Positions 9,956-17,960 of a stretch of 64,000 nt of DNA are shown piece after piece; the first letter of the stretch is position 1, and each line of letters starts with the position of its first letter. The position numbers and the translations under genes were made by a program. Location: positions 2,666,001-2,730,000 of the forward strand of contig OZ242331.1 in assembly GCA_965208275.1 (NCBI GenBank), in the 5' to 3' direction. The stretch is from Bin5 sp022827195. GTDB taxonomy: Bacteria > Chloroflexota > Anaerolineae > Caldilineales > Caldilineaceae. The notes below the pieces were generated by a model. The model worked only from the letters and a program-made list of their open reading frames with translations. It was not told the DNA's origin and did not search any database.

Positions 9956-10262
9956 GGAAAGATTCTCCTAGGGGAGGCGACCAAAACCGAGCAGACTTCC
10001 CCCAACAGGCAGGCATTCCGTGCGCGTCGGAGAACGGGTATTGGGGAGCTCTAGCTCTTGACGTGTGAATCGATTGCAGTCATTCCCGGAAGCTCAAATT
10101 GTGTCCCTTGTGAAATGGAAGACTTTGATATTCTCAAATTGCCGGTTCCATCCTGGTTCTTCTGGCCGTTGATACGACTGATTGCTTGTGTGAACCTCAC
10201 ATTGTGAGCTTTTGCATCCTTTGGCTTACGGGACCGAGGTCCTTCCGTTGATGGCGTGAAGA

Positions 10263-10278
10263 GTCGACATATGTCGAC
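10263..10278. repeat. Perfect 16-bp palindrome GTCGACATATGTCGAC
   Basis: GTCGACAT followed directly by ATGTCGAC gives a perfect dyad with no spacer. It abuts the first unit of the decamer array at 10271, so the array may have grown from one palindrome arm. It could be an operator for a dimeric regulator, but no regulator gene is adjacent. Confidence 0.7.
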
Positions 10279-10310
10279 CAAAGTCGACCAATGTCGGCCA
10301 ATGTCGACCG
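10271..10310. repeat. Four tandem 10-bp units, consensus A(T/A)GTCGACCA
   Basis: The units are ATGTCGACCA, AAGTCGACCA, ATGTCGGCCA and ATGTCGACCG, directly abutting, then a T-run. The 10-bp period matches one helical turn, so repeated sites would face the same side of the DNA. Related arrays with an AAGTCGGGTC consensus occur at 10511-10550 and 49391-49430. Confidence 0.85.
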
Positions 10311-10454
10311 ATATTTTTTTCTGGAGAGGGGTGCTTTCCTAGTTTTGCATTTTGAGTTTCTAGCTTTGGGTGTACTCGTTAGGTCTCTTGGTCGCATTGG
10401 CGTTGCTCGGCCGCCAGGTGTGCTGATAGATGGCGCCTGCAACAGCCTGGCGAT

Positions 10455-10482
10455 CCACGAAGGACACGAATTCACACGAAGG
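10455..10482. repeat. CACGAAGGACACGAA-type dispersed motif, copy 1
   Basis: CCACGAAGGACACGAATTC followed by ACACGAAGG. A near copy (CCACGAAGGGACACGAATTG then GCACGAATG) is at 53212-53240. Both lie in non-coding DNA, consistent with a dispersed intergenic repeat family built on an ACACGAA core. Confidence 0.65.
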
Positions 10483-10510
10483 GCCGCGCTGCGTCCGGCC
10501 TGGTTCGGTG

Positions 10511-10550
10511 AAGTAGGGTAAAGTCCTGTCAAGTCGGGTCAAGTCCTTTT
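10511..10550. repeat. Four tandem 10-bp units, consensus AAGTCGGGTC
   Basis: AAGTAGGGTA, AAGTCCTGTC, AAGTCGGGTC and AAGTCCTTTT abut without spacers. All four keep the AAGT start. The same consensus and copy number recur 39 kb away at 49391-49430. Confidence 0.8.
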
Positions 10551-11541
10551 TTCCGGCGATTGGAGACGGCAAGAGCGGCTGTCTCCTGGCAGTGGATGCT
10601 CGGATGCCAGATGGTTCTTGTCGGGGCATCTAAGTTCTTCGTTCCTGATTCTCAGTTTCTTATTCCTTGTTGCCTCAGCCGGCTGTTGATATCAGCTTAG
10701 CACAATTGAAAGCCATTTGCGCGGGTTTGGAGCTTTTTTCTGCACCTTTCATCATTTGACGTCATGAGCCGGTCGTTTTGGCCGGTTGTGCAGTGGAAAG
10801 GCTGGGCCGACGTTGCCAGGATCCGGATGATGTTCTGTGCCGGTCAAGTTGCCTTTCCTGTCGGTGCTGATGGTTGTCGCGCCGGTCATGGTTCCAGTAT
10901 AGCGTGCGTGGCGGGCTTTCGCAGGGGATTTCGGAGAATTGGTCAGTTTTCGATGTTCTTCATCGGATTCTCATCTGGGGACCTCTTCGAGCTGCGGATT
11001 GTCAGAAGAGGGGCAGGCTGGACTTTTGGGCGGTCCGCCGACGCGGCCGCTGGGCAGAGTCTTCGGGTCTCATTGAAGCGGCCGTTTGGTCGCGGTTTGT
11101 CACGAAATGAAATATTCTTCCTGCTCGACTCCCGGGTGGTACCGGAAAGCTTTGGGTAGGTCCGAGCTGGTTTGGAATAAGATACGTTGCGCTGCCCGGG
11201 TAGGTCGCGGGGGTCTTGGGCCGTCGAGGGTAATGAAAGTCCAAGTCAGGGGGTGGGGGCGCCGGAATTCCTGCGCGACGGGCAGGGCTTCAGCCTGAGA
11301 AAGTCTGCCATTTTCCTGTTAAGGAGCAGATTGCAGGGTAGTCGCGGTGATGCGCGGGGCGCGTGTTGGGTTGTCGTACTTCAGAAATGTGGTCTCTTGC
11401 AAGGGTTCGGGAGAAACTGGCCAATCGAGATGTTTACGATCCGCCAGGCAGCCGAAGGGAGCAGGGCGGCCGGAATGGCGCGGCCCCTAAGATCCAAGCG
11501 ATGCGGTGGTTGGTGCGGGACACTGCCGTGAGAAATGGAAA

Positions 11542-12195
11542 TCAGAAGCCGAGCATTGAGCGTATCAAAGGAATTGATTCGGCGCCGAGATAGGCGACGA
11601 GGACGTGCTTTATGATCTTCCCGGTGATCACCGGCAGCAGAAAGCGGTGGATGGGCAGCCGAATTGCTCCTGCCAGGATTCCGGCGACATCAAAGAGGGG
11701 CGTGGGGATAATCGCCAGGACGAAGAGCACCGGCATGGTATAGCGGGTCGTCAGGCGGTGGAATCTGGAATCGATACGGCGCTGACGAAACATCCCGCTG
11801 CCGGTCGCGCCTGCCAGGTAGCCTGACAGTTCCCCGAGACCGCTGCCGCAGCCGGCAACGATTCCGAGCAGCAGGGGATTGAGGCTGGCCCCCAAGGAGA
11901 GGACAACGGCCAGGCCAGGGGCGGGCAGAATCACGGTTGCGTTGGAGATCAGGCTGATCAGAAAGCTACTTGCATAGCCCCAATGACTGAAGCGCTGGAC
12001 GAGCTCGTCATTGAGGGCCAGCCAGATGGACCCGGCGGTAATTGCGAGCAGCGCACCGACCTGCCACACGAGATGGAGGGAGTTGCGCTTCGGGACAGCC
12101 TCAGGGGTCTTCTCGCCGGTTGTAGCGGCTGCTTCGCCGCCCGTCATCCAGTTCAACGCGCTGCGCCAAAACCCGTCACTTCGGGTAGGGCCCAT
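11542..12195 (-). CDS. VTT-domain (DedA/TVP38-like) membrane protein
   Basis: 217 residues from ATG 12195, which has AGGAA about 9 bases upstream; a longer frame from TTG 12258 is less likely. Several hydrophobic segments surround a family-type core (GLGELSGYLAGATG, then VLFVLAIIPTPLFDVAGILAG). Proteins with this VTT fold are integral membrane proteins, several of which move lipids between bilayer leaflets or support membrane homeostasis. It is the last gene of a leftward set with a cyclophilin and a WecA/TagO-type transferase, which supports an envelope role. The lipid or other substrate cannot be assigned. Confidence 0.8.
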   Translation of the reverse strand: MGPTRSDGFWRSALNWMTGGEAAATTGEKTPEAVPKRNSLHLVWQVGALLAITAGSIWLALNDELVQRFSHWGYASSFLISLISNATVILPAPGLAVVLSLGASLNPLLLGIVAGCGSGLGELSGYLAGATGSGMFRQRRIDSRFHRLTTRYTMPVLFVLAIIPTPLFDVAGILAGAIRLPIHRFLLPVITGKIIKHVLVAYLGAESIPLIRSMLGF

Positions 12196-12287
12196 GTGCA
12201 GGATTCCTAACAGTTCGTTCCAGTCCCGCGACAAAGGGTCTACGGGAGATTTCAGCAAGCAATTTAGATTTTTTCGGGTGGAACCTG

Positions 12288-13082
12288 CTACTGCTCAGCC
12301 TGGTCGATTTCAACGGTTATCAGCAGGTCGCCTGGAAATTCGGAGGCACCGGCAGCCATCGGGTCCCTGATGGTGAGAGAGAAGAGTACGTCGGTTCCCT
12401 CCACGACCTCGCCGAAGATCGTATGGTTGCCGTTGAGCCATGGGGTCTCGGCGAAGGTAATGAAGAACTGGCTGCCGTTCGTATCTGGCCCGGCGTTCGC
12501 CATTGCCAGGAGGCCGGCGCGGTCGAACTGCAGGTCGGGGACAGTTTCGTCCTGGAATTGATAGCCGGGCCCGCCTGCCCCGCTGCCGGTGGGGTCCCCG
12601 CCCTGGGCCATGAAGTTCTCCAACACGCGATGAAAGTGTGTGTTGTTGTAAAAGCCGTCACGGGCGAGGAAGATGAAGTTGTTGACGGTAACGGGCGCCT
12701 GGTCGGCGAAGAGACGTACGCGCATGTCGCCTTTCTCGGTCTTGAAAGTGGCGAAGTACACGGCTTCCGGGTCGATGGTCATCTCGGGGGCTGCGTCGTA
12801 CAGATTGTTGCGTGCGGCAGGTTCGAGCGCAGCCGCCTTGCCGTTCGCGGGCTGGGCCTCCTCACTGGCAGCCTCTTCCGGCGCGCTGGCAGCCTCATCC
12901 GGCGCGCTGGAAGGCTGTGCAGAAGCGCCGCAGGCGGAGATGAGGAGCGCTGCAATCAGAAGAATTGGCAGGAGGTGCGATCCCAGGCCCGAGCAGTGCA
13001 TTTTGGAGCGGCCGGAGAAAGCGACCTGGGTGCGAGTGGTCGTACGGGAAGAGAGCCATAAACTATTGCTGAGAATGTTCAA
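12288..13082 (-). CDS. Secreted cyclophilin-type peptidyl-prolyl isomerase, lipoprotein
   Basis: 264 residues. The hydrophobic stretch LLPILLIAALLISAC ends in a good lipobox (ISAC), so the mature protein should be lipid-anchored outside the membrane. A Glu/Ala/Pro-rich linker follows. The cyclophilin domain (about 105-262) contains FHRVLENFMAQGGDP, GSQFF and LNGNHTIFGEV, including the catalytic Arg and the Phe/Gln positions of the active site. It should speed proline isomerisation in exported proteins. TTG 13082 has GGAAAGG upstream; an internal ATG at 13001 would give a shorter, more usual signal peptide but has no clear ribosome site. It is transcribed with the flanking envelope genes. Confidence 0.9.
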   Translation of the reverse strand: MNILSNSLWLSSRTTTRTQVAFSGRSKMHCSGLGSHLLPILLIAALLISACGASAQPSSAPDEAASAPEEAASEEAQPANGKAAALEPAARNNLYDAAPEMTIDPEAVYFATFKTEKGDMRVRLFADQAPVTVNNFIFLARDGFYNNTHFHRVLENFMAQGGDPTGSGAGGPGYQFQDETVPDLQFDRAGLLAMANAGPDTNGSQFFITFAETPWLNGNHTIFGEVVEGTDVLFSLTIRDPMAAGASEFPGDLLITVEIDQAEQ

Positions 13083-13103
13083 GACGGGATCCTTTCCTAG
13101 GGG

Positions 13104-14135
13104 TCATTGTTCGGGTGTGCTGGCAGACGCGGCGGACTCGTGGTCGGAAGCCAGCTTTTCGAGCCGCCAGAGGGCGTAGAGTGCCAAGATCAGGAAGGCC
13201 AGGGCGAGGCCGAGGGCCTCTTGCAGATTGGCCTGGGTCAAGAAGACGGAAGCGAGCCCAGTTGCACCGGCGATAAGATAACAGATTAGCACAGCTTCGC
13301 GTTGGCTGCCCGTTACAAGGGCGAGCCGATGGCTGAGGTGGTCCTTGCCGGGGGTGGTGAGGGGATTCTTGCCGCGTCGGAGGCGGCTGACGAAGACCAA
13401 GGTCGTGTCGAAGATTGGAAGCGCCAAGATGAAGATGGGAATCAACCAGGTGATGCCGGCGCTGTTCATGGGGAAACGCAGTTTGATGGCGACGGCGGCC
13501 AGCAGAAAGCCGAGGAAAAGGCTGCCGGTATCGCCCATAAAGACACGGGCCGGATTCCAGTTATAGATCAGAAAGCCCATGCAGGCGCCGCAGAGGGCGG
13601 CGGCCATTGTACCGACCAGGTATTGACCGCTCATGGCGGCGAGGAGAGTGAAGAAGGCGGATGCGATGGTAGCGACTCCGCTGGAGAGTCCATCCATATT
13701 GTCGAGCAGGTTGAAGGCGTTGGTAATTCCGATGATCCAGAGGAGTGTCAGAACGATGTCCAATGCGCCGTTGAAGAGGCGGACCTGGACACCGCTGACC
13801 ACGAGGACAGCAGCGGCGGCGAGCTGGATGGCAAGCTTCAGGTAGCTCTTCATACCGCGCCTGTCGTCCAAGGCGCCGGCCAAGCTGACAATGGTTGCGC
13901 CAACGAAGATGCCGACGACCTCATTCACGTAGGTGCGATCGCCCCAAAAGGCCAGGGCGGCGATAAAAGCGAAGTAGATGGCGGCGCCTCCCATGAGCGG
14001 GATGGGCGCGGGGTGGATCTTGCGACCGGACGGTTGGTCGAGGATGCGGAGTCGCAGGGCAGCGAGGCGGACCAGAGGTGTACCGCCGATGGCAATTATG
14101 AGGGCGCTGGCGGCCATCAAAAGGAAGGGGCTCAC
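13104..14135 (-). CDS. Undecaprenyl-phosphate sugar-1-phosphate transferase (WecA/TagO/MraY family)
   Basis: 343 residues with about ten membrane segments. Family motifs are complete: an Asp pair at D90-D91 (GALDDRRG), NAFNLLDNMDGL at about 139-150, FMGDTGSLFLG near 208-218, and a cytoplasmic loop with HLSHRL. These polytopic enzymes transfer a sugar-1-phosphate from a UDP-sugar to undecaprenyl phosphate, the first membrane step for cell-wall glycopolymers. The motif pattern and HPAPIPLMGG favour the WecA/TagO branch over MraY. The neighbouring O-antigen-ligase-like gene fits a glycopolymer role. The start is GTG with a poor ribosome site; an ATG seven codons in is possible. Confidence 0.88.
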   Translation of the reverse strand: MSPFLLMAASALIIAIGGTPLVRLAALRLRILDQPSGRKIHPAPIPLMGGAAIYFAFIAALAFWGDRTYVNEVVGIFVGATIVSLAGALDDRRGMKSYLKLAIQLAAAAVLVVSGVQVRLFNGALDIVLTLLWIIGITNAFNLLDNMDGLSSGVATIASAFFTLLAAMSGQYLVGTMAAALCGACMGFLIYNWNPARVFMGDTGSLFLGFLLAAVAIKLRFPMNSAGITWLIPIFILALPIFDTTLVFVSRLRRGKNPLTTPGKDHLSHRLALVTGSQREAVLICYLIAGATGLASVFLTQANLQEALGLALAFLILALYALWRLEKLASDHESAASASTPEQ

Positions 14136-14165
14136 ATTCTTACTCGATTGCGGGTTAACGACAAA

Positions 14166-17100
14166 CTATTTGAGAGAGTCGACGAAGGCCTGGATATCCC
14201 GTTTCACGTTTTCGGGCGCGAGCGCCAAAGCTTGTTGACCGTAGTGAAGGGCCTGCTGCAGATTGCCCAACTCTTTCTGGAGATCTGCCAACCTCAAGGG
14301 CGTTCGATAGTTCTCGGGCGCCAGGTCGAATAGTATTTGCAGTTGTGCAGCGGCGTCGTTCAGTCTTCCGTTTTCATGATACACGTCGGCCAGCAGTTTG
14401 TAGATGTCGGTGTTTCCGCTCGGCTCCTCGTTGCCGTTTGCCAGCAATTCAACGACGCGGTCTGCCCAGAGCATGGCCGCTTCATGGCGGCCAAGCTCGA
14501 CGTAGATAACGAGCAGGTTGCGCAGCGTTCCCAGGCTGTTCCGGTCCTTTTCGACGAGCAGCAGATTGGTTGCAAGGGCTCCTTCGAGATCGCCTGCCCG
14601 GGATTGCGCCACTCCCAACTGGCTGAGCAGGTGCGGGTTGCCCGGCAGGTTGTCCAAACCGCGGTGCAGAGTCTCCACCGCATTATCGACGCGGTCCATC
14701 CGCATGTACAGATCTGCCAAGAGCACGTACGTGGCCCCGTAACGATTGTCGAGTGAGAGACTGTGCAGCAGGGCCTCTTCCGATTCCTCATTCCTTTCCA
14801 ACGATGCGAGGGAATTGGCTTTCTCATTCCAGAGATGGGCGGCATTGGGGCTGAGCGTCAAGGCCGCCTCGTAGTGCTGCAGGCTGCCTTCGAGGAGATT
14901 CCGGCGGGATTGCGGTTCATTGACCAGATCGGACCAGCTTCGGTAAAGACGCGCCAGATTTGCGGCGTGATCGGTGTTGAGCGGGTTGACAGCCTGGGCC
15001 CTTTTCAAAACAACCTCGGCGTATTGCAGCAAGTCTTCCTTGCCCATCTGCTGCAAGTCGGAACCCTCTATGCCAAGAGCGTCAGACAGAGAGAGATCGG
15101 GCGGCGGGACGTGGGAGCCTTGGACCGGCGCTTCGGCGGCTTTTGCCAGCAGGCTGCGGCCGTAAAAGAGCATGTAGTAGTCCTCGGCCGGCCGCACTGC
15201 CAGCGCACGCCTATAGAGATCGGCGCTGATCTCCCAATTGCCTGCATTGTCGTAGACCAGTCCCTGTTTGTAATAGACATCGGCGCGCACCTGGGCGATG
15301 TTGACATTGCTGACGATAAGAAAGGCGACGAATGTAGCAAGAAGTGCTCCGCTCGCCGCGGCCATGGTGCGGCCGGTAGACGCCCGCCGCATGTCGGAGC
15401 TTCGGCGCCAGGCAATCACAAGGCCTGCGCCGAGGCACCAGAGCAGAACGGTCCAGGTGAAAAAACTATAGTGCCCTGCGACCAGCTCGAGGAATTCGCC
15501 GATATCGCTGACGGTCCTGTTGCGCAGCAGACGAAGGGAAAAGAGCAGACCATACACGAGCCAGCCCAAAAGCAGGGACAAACTGTACAGGCCCAGCGTC
15601 TTCGTCCACGATGGCAGGGGGCTTGAGGTCCCTCCGGGTCCAACCGCGGCCCCTGCCCGCTGCGGGCTGGAGGAGGCGTTCGATACCGGTCTGGAGAGTC
15701 CGGGGACTTGCTGTTGCAGGTAGCCCGCTGAGGTACCCAATACGGCGGCAACTACTATGGTAAAGACAAATAGCCAGAATACGGGTGCGCCTCCGGTCGG
15801 CCCCTGACTCGTGTCAAACATGGTGAGGCTTCTAAAAAAGGTCGAGAATGCATTGGTTGAGCCTTGCACGTCTTTGACAAAGAGAAAGAGGACGGTCCAG
15901 AGCACAAGAAGGTCGGGAAGGGCGGTTGCCGGGATAGAAGCGAAGGAAGTGAATCCGGAAGCGGTATCTGGGCGCCGCCTGCGGCCGGACCTGGAACGTG
16001 GTGGACGCCGATCTCCTCGGGTTCGTTCGGGTTTCCGGGCCGTTCCGGTTTGGGCGGACGACTCATCGGCCGCATACGGCCCCGGCGCGAGCCATCGCAT
16101 TCCCAGCGCCAGGAGCGTTGCGGCGATGATCCAGAAGTAGGTGCGCGTGGCGACTATCGCGATCCCGAAGTGAATCTCCACATAGTGGGCGATGATGGCG
16201 GCAAAGAGGGCGACGATGAGGAGCTGCCGGCGGCGCTCGTCGGGGGCTGTCTGTGACTCCGGCTGTATGAAGACAGCGAGAGTGACGTAGGCAATCAGTC
16301 CTACAACGAGGCCGGTCGGCCAGTTCACACCCAGGAACCCCGCGCTGACACCGAGAGCGAGGAAGGAGAGGCTGAGGAGCAGTCCGCCTCCCATCGAAAG
16401 GGAGAAGAAGAGTGCGACATCGCGCCGGGATCGGATCAGCCCCAGCCAGCGGAGCGCCCAGAAGAAGACCGACAAGAAGAGAAGAGAGTTTGCCAGAAAG
16501 CCCAGGCCGCCCGTAATGGCGAGGCTGTCCCATGTCTCGTTGTGAGACCGGTCGGGTGTGCGGTTACGGGCCTCCCATTGGGCGAGCTCGGGCTGGTAGA
16601 ACCTGTTGTAGGCCAACCACATCGCTTCGGGCCCGTAGCCAATGAGCGGGCGCAGGAGATTGAGAGAGTCGCTCCTTCCGTCGGGAAATGTCAAGGGTTC
16701 ATGGGGCGCGACCAGTTGGGCCACGCCCTCCCAGATCAGGACCCGAACGCGGCCGGTGCCGGTGCCGCTTTCCAGCATAGTTGCCATTCGGCCCCAGATG
16801 GGGACCTGTCGGAAACCGGCGCCCAAGGTGGTGATGTTGAGGAGGATGAGGAATACGGCGCCGGCTGCCCCGAGCCCCACCCAGACTGCCGTCCAGGCGC
16901 GGTAGTCGCGCGGGCGCAGACCTGTCAGGAAGAGAAGCACGAAGATGTAGACACCAACGGCCAGACCCAACATAGGGCCGCGGCTCTGCGTCCAGAAGAT
17001 TGCAATCAGTTGAACGATGAGCACGAAGAGGTAGCAGCCACCTGCCAGGATGCCTGCGAGGGAATAGTCAGGCGGAGGAAGTGGTCCGTTTTCCGTCTCA

Positions 17101-17831
17101 CTGGACTCTTCAACAGTTTCGGAGCCTTGTCTGAGCAGAAACACGAAACTAGAGACGGCCCTCTCAAGCGTAAGAAAGAAGGCCATTATAAGATAGGCGG
17201 CCAGGAAGATGGCGTTGCCGGCATTAGCGGCGACGCGGGTTGTCACATCTTCGCCCCATGGCAAGGGGTCCCTTCCAAAGTGCTGAATCACGCCGTAGAT
17301 GGCGATGGGCAGGCTGGTGAGTACGATGGTGTGCTGCAGGCGGCGCAATTGGGAGGGGTGGCGCAGGTGGGCCGCGGTTAGAACGGTGATAGTTAGGTAG
17401 CTGGCAAAGGTGTAGGCGCCCTGAAGGCGGTGATAGGATCCCCACCAACTTACAGACGGGGAGATGCTGAGAACCGTACTGATTGCATAGGAGACGATCA
17501 AAAGGGCGAAAGGCAACAGGAGAGGCTGTCTCCACCAACCGGCCAGCTGCCCTCTTCCGACTGCGATTTGCGCGCCGCTGCCTTCTACCCGCCGGCCGCG
17601 GCTGGTGGAAGCGTCTTCCCCTGCCGGCGGCCAGAGCCTTCCGCCGTCAAGAAGCTTCACCAGGTAGGCGAGCAGCATGACGAGCGCAATGGAACGAAGG
17701 AGACTGATTTTGTCCGGCTCGAAGACCCGGCTGGAGTATACATTAAAGAAAAGCGGCGTGATGATCAGTGCCGCCAGCCAGCAGGCCTCAATTGTGGACT
17801 CGCAGTAGTTCTGGATCTTCGAGCGTTGCAT
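14166..17831 (-). CDS. O-antigen-ligase-like (Wzy_C) membrane protein fused to C-terminal TPR domain
   Basis: 1221 residues. The first 500 or so contain about a dozen membrane segments and an extracytoplasmic loop typical of the O-antigen ligase/polymerase family (Wzy_C), including GYGPEAMWLAYN and RNRTPDRSHNETWD. A second hydrophobic block spans roughly 530-850. From about 870 to the end there are tandem tetratricopeptide repeats (for example NLARLYRSWSDLVNE and LLADVYHENGRLNDAAAQLQ). Such ligase-TPR proteins occur in several phyla and probably polymerise or transfer lipid-linked glycans while the TPRs recruit partners. It is the first gene of the leftward envelope cluster. The Arg-rich insertion near residues 600-620 looks like a disordered linker. 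Confidence 0.85.
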   Translation of the reverse strand: MQRSKIQNYCESTIEACWLAALIITPLFFNVYSSRVFEPDKISLLRSIALVMLLAYLVKLLDGGRLWPPAGEDASTSRGRRVEGSGAQIAVGRGQLAGWWRQPLLLPFALLIVSYAISTVLSISPSVSWWGSYHRLQGAYTFASYLTITVLTAAHLRHPSQLRRLQHTIVLTSLPIAIYGVIQHFGRDPLPWGEDVTTRVAANAGNAIFLAAYLIMAFFLTLERAVSSFVFLLRQGSETVEESSETENGPLPPPDYSLAGILAGGCYLFVLIVQLIAIFWTQSRGPMLGLAVGVYIFVLLFLTGLRPRDYRAWTAVWVGLGAAGAVFLILLNITTLGAGFRQVPIWGRMATMLESGTGTGRVRVLIWEGVAQLVAPHEPLTFPDGRSDSLNLLRPLIGYGPEAMWLAYNRFYQPELAQWEARNRTPDRSHNETWDSLAITGGLGFLANSLLFLSVFFWALRWLGLIRSRRDVALFFSLSMGGGLLLSLSFLALGVSAGFLGVNWPTGLVVGLIAYVTLAVFIQPESQTAPDERRRQLLIVALFAAIIAHYVEIHFGIAIVATRTYFWIIAATLLALGMRWLAPGPYAADESSAQTGTARKPERTRGDRRPPRSRSGRRRRPDTASGFTSFASIPATALPDLLVLWTVLFLFVKDVQGSTNAFSTFFRSLTMFDTSQGPTGGAPVFWLFVFTIVVAAVLGTSAGYLQQQVPGLSRPVSNASSSPQRAGAAVGPGGTSSPLPSWTKTLGLYSLSLLLGWLVYGLLFSLRLLRNRTVSDIGEFLELVAGHYSFFTWTVLLWCLGAGLVIAWRRSSDMRRASTGRTMAAASGALLATFVAFLIVSNVNIAQVRADVYYKQGLVYDNAGNWEISADLYRRALAVRPAEDYYMLFYGRSLLAKAAEAPVQGSHVPPPDLSLSDALGIEGSDLQQMGKEDLLQYAEVVLKRAQAVNPLNTDHAANLARLYRSWSDLVNEPQSRRNLLEGSLQHYEAALTLSPNAAHLWNEKANSLASLERNEESEEALLHSLSLDNRYGATYVLLADLYMRMDRVDNAVETLHRGLDNLPGNPHLLSQLGVAQSRAGDLEGALATNLLLVEKDRNSLGTLRNLLVIYVELGRHEAAMLWADRVVELLANGNEEPSGNTDIYKLLADVYHENGRLNDAAAQLQILFDLAPENYRTPLRLADLQKELGNLQQALHYGQQALALAPENVKRDIQAFVDSLK

Positions 17832-17960
17832 GGAAGGAATCAGCCGAAAACGCGGTTCAGATTGAAGTGAATGTAAGTGTCATTTTACAGGAAGTTGTGC
17901 TAGTTGGCTTTGCCCAGCTCGGCATGGGCGCTGCGGAGAACTTGACGCAGAAGGGTAGAA

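Larger units (their letters stand above)
9956..11541. other. Repeat-bearing non-coding region upstream of the alpha-2-macroglobulin gene
   Basis: 1.6 kb without a credible gene: open frames are short, overlap on both strands and encode compositionally odd peptides. It holds two arrays of 10-bp tandem units (10271-10310 and 10511-10550), a perfect 16-bp palindrome (10263-10278) and a CCACGAAGG-type motif (10455-10482). It is more AT-rich and poly-T-rich than the flanking genes. The promoter for the leftward alpha-2-macroglobulin gene must lie here, but no convincing -35/-10 pair was found. Confidence 0.6.

Noticed and set aside
13302..14333. A 343-codon frame antisense to the WecA/TagO-type transferase
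   Set aside because: Product is dominated by Gly/Glu/Asp and low-complexity; the membrane transferase on the other strand has all family motifs.
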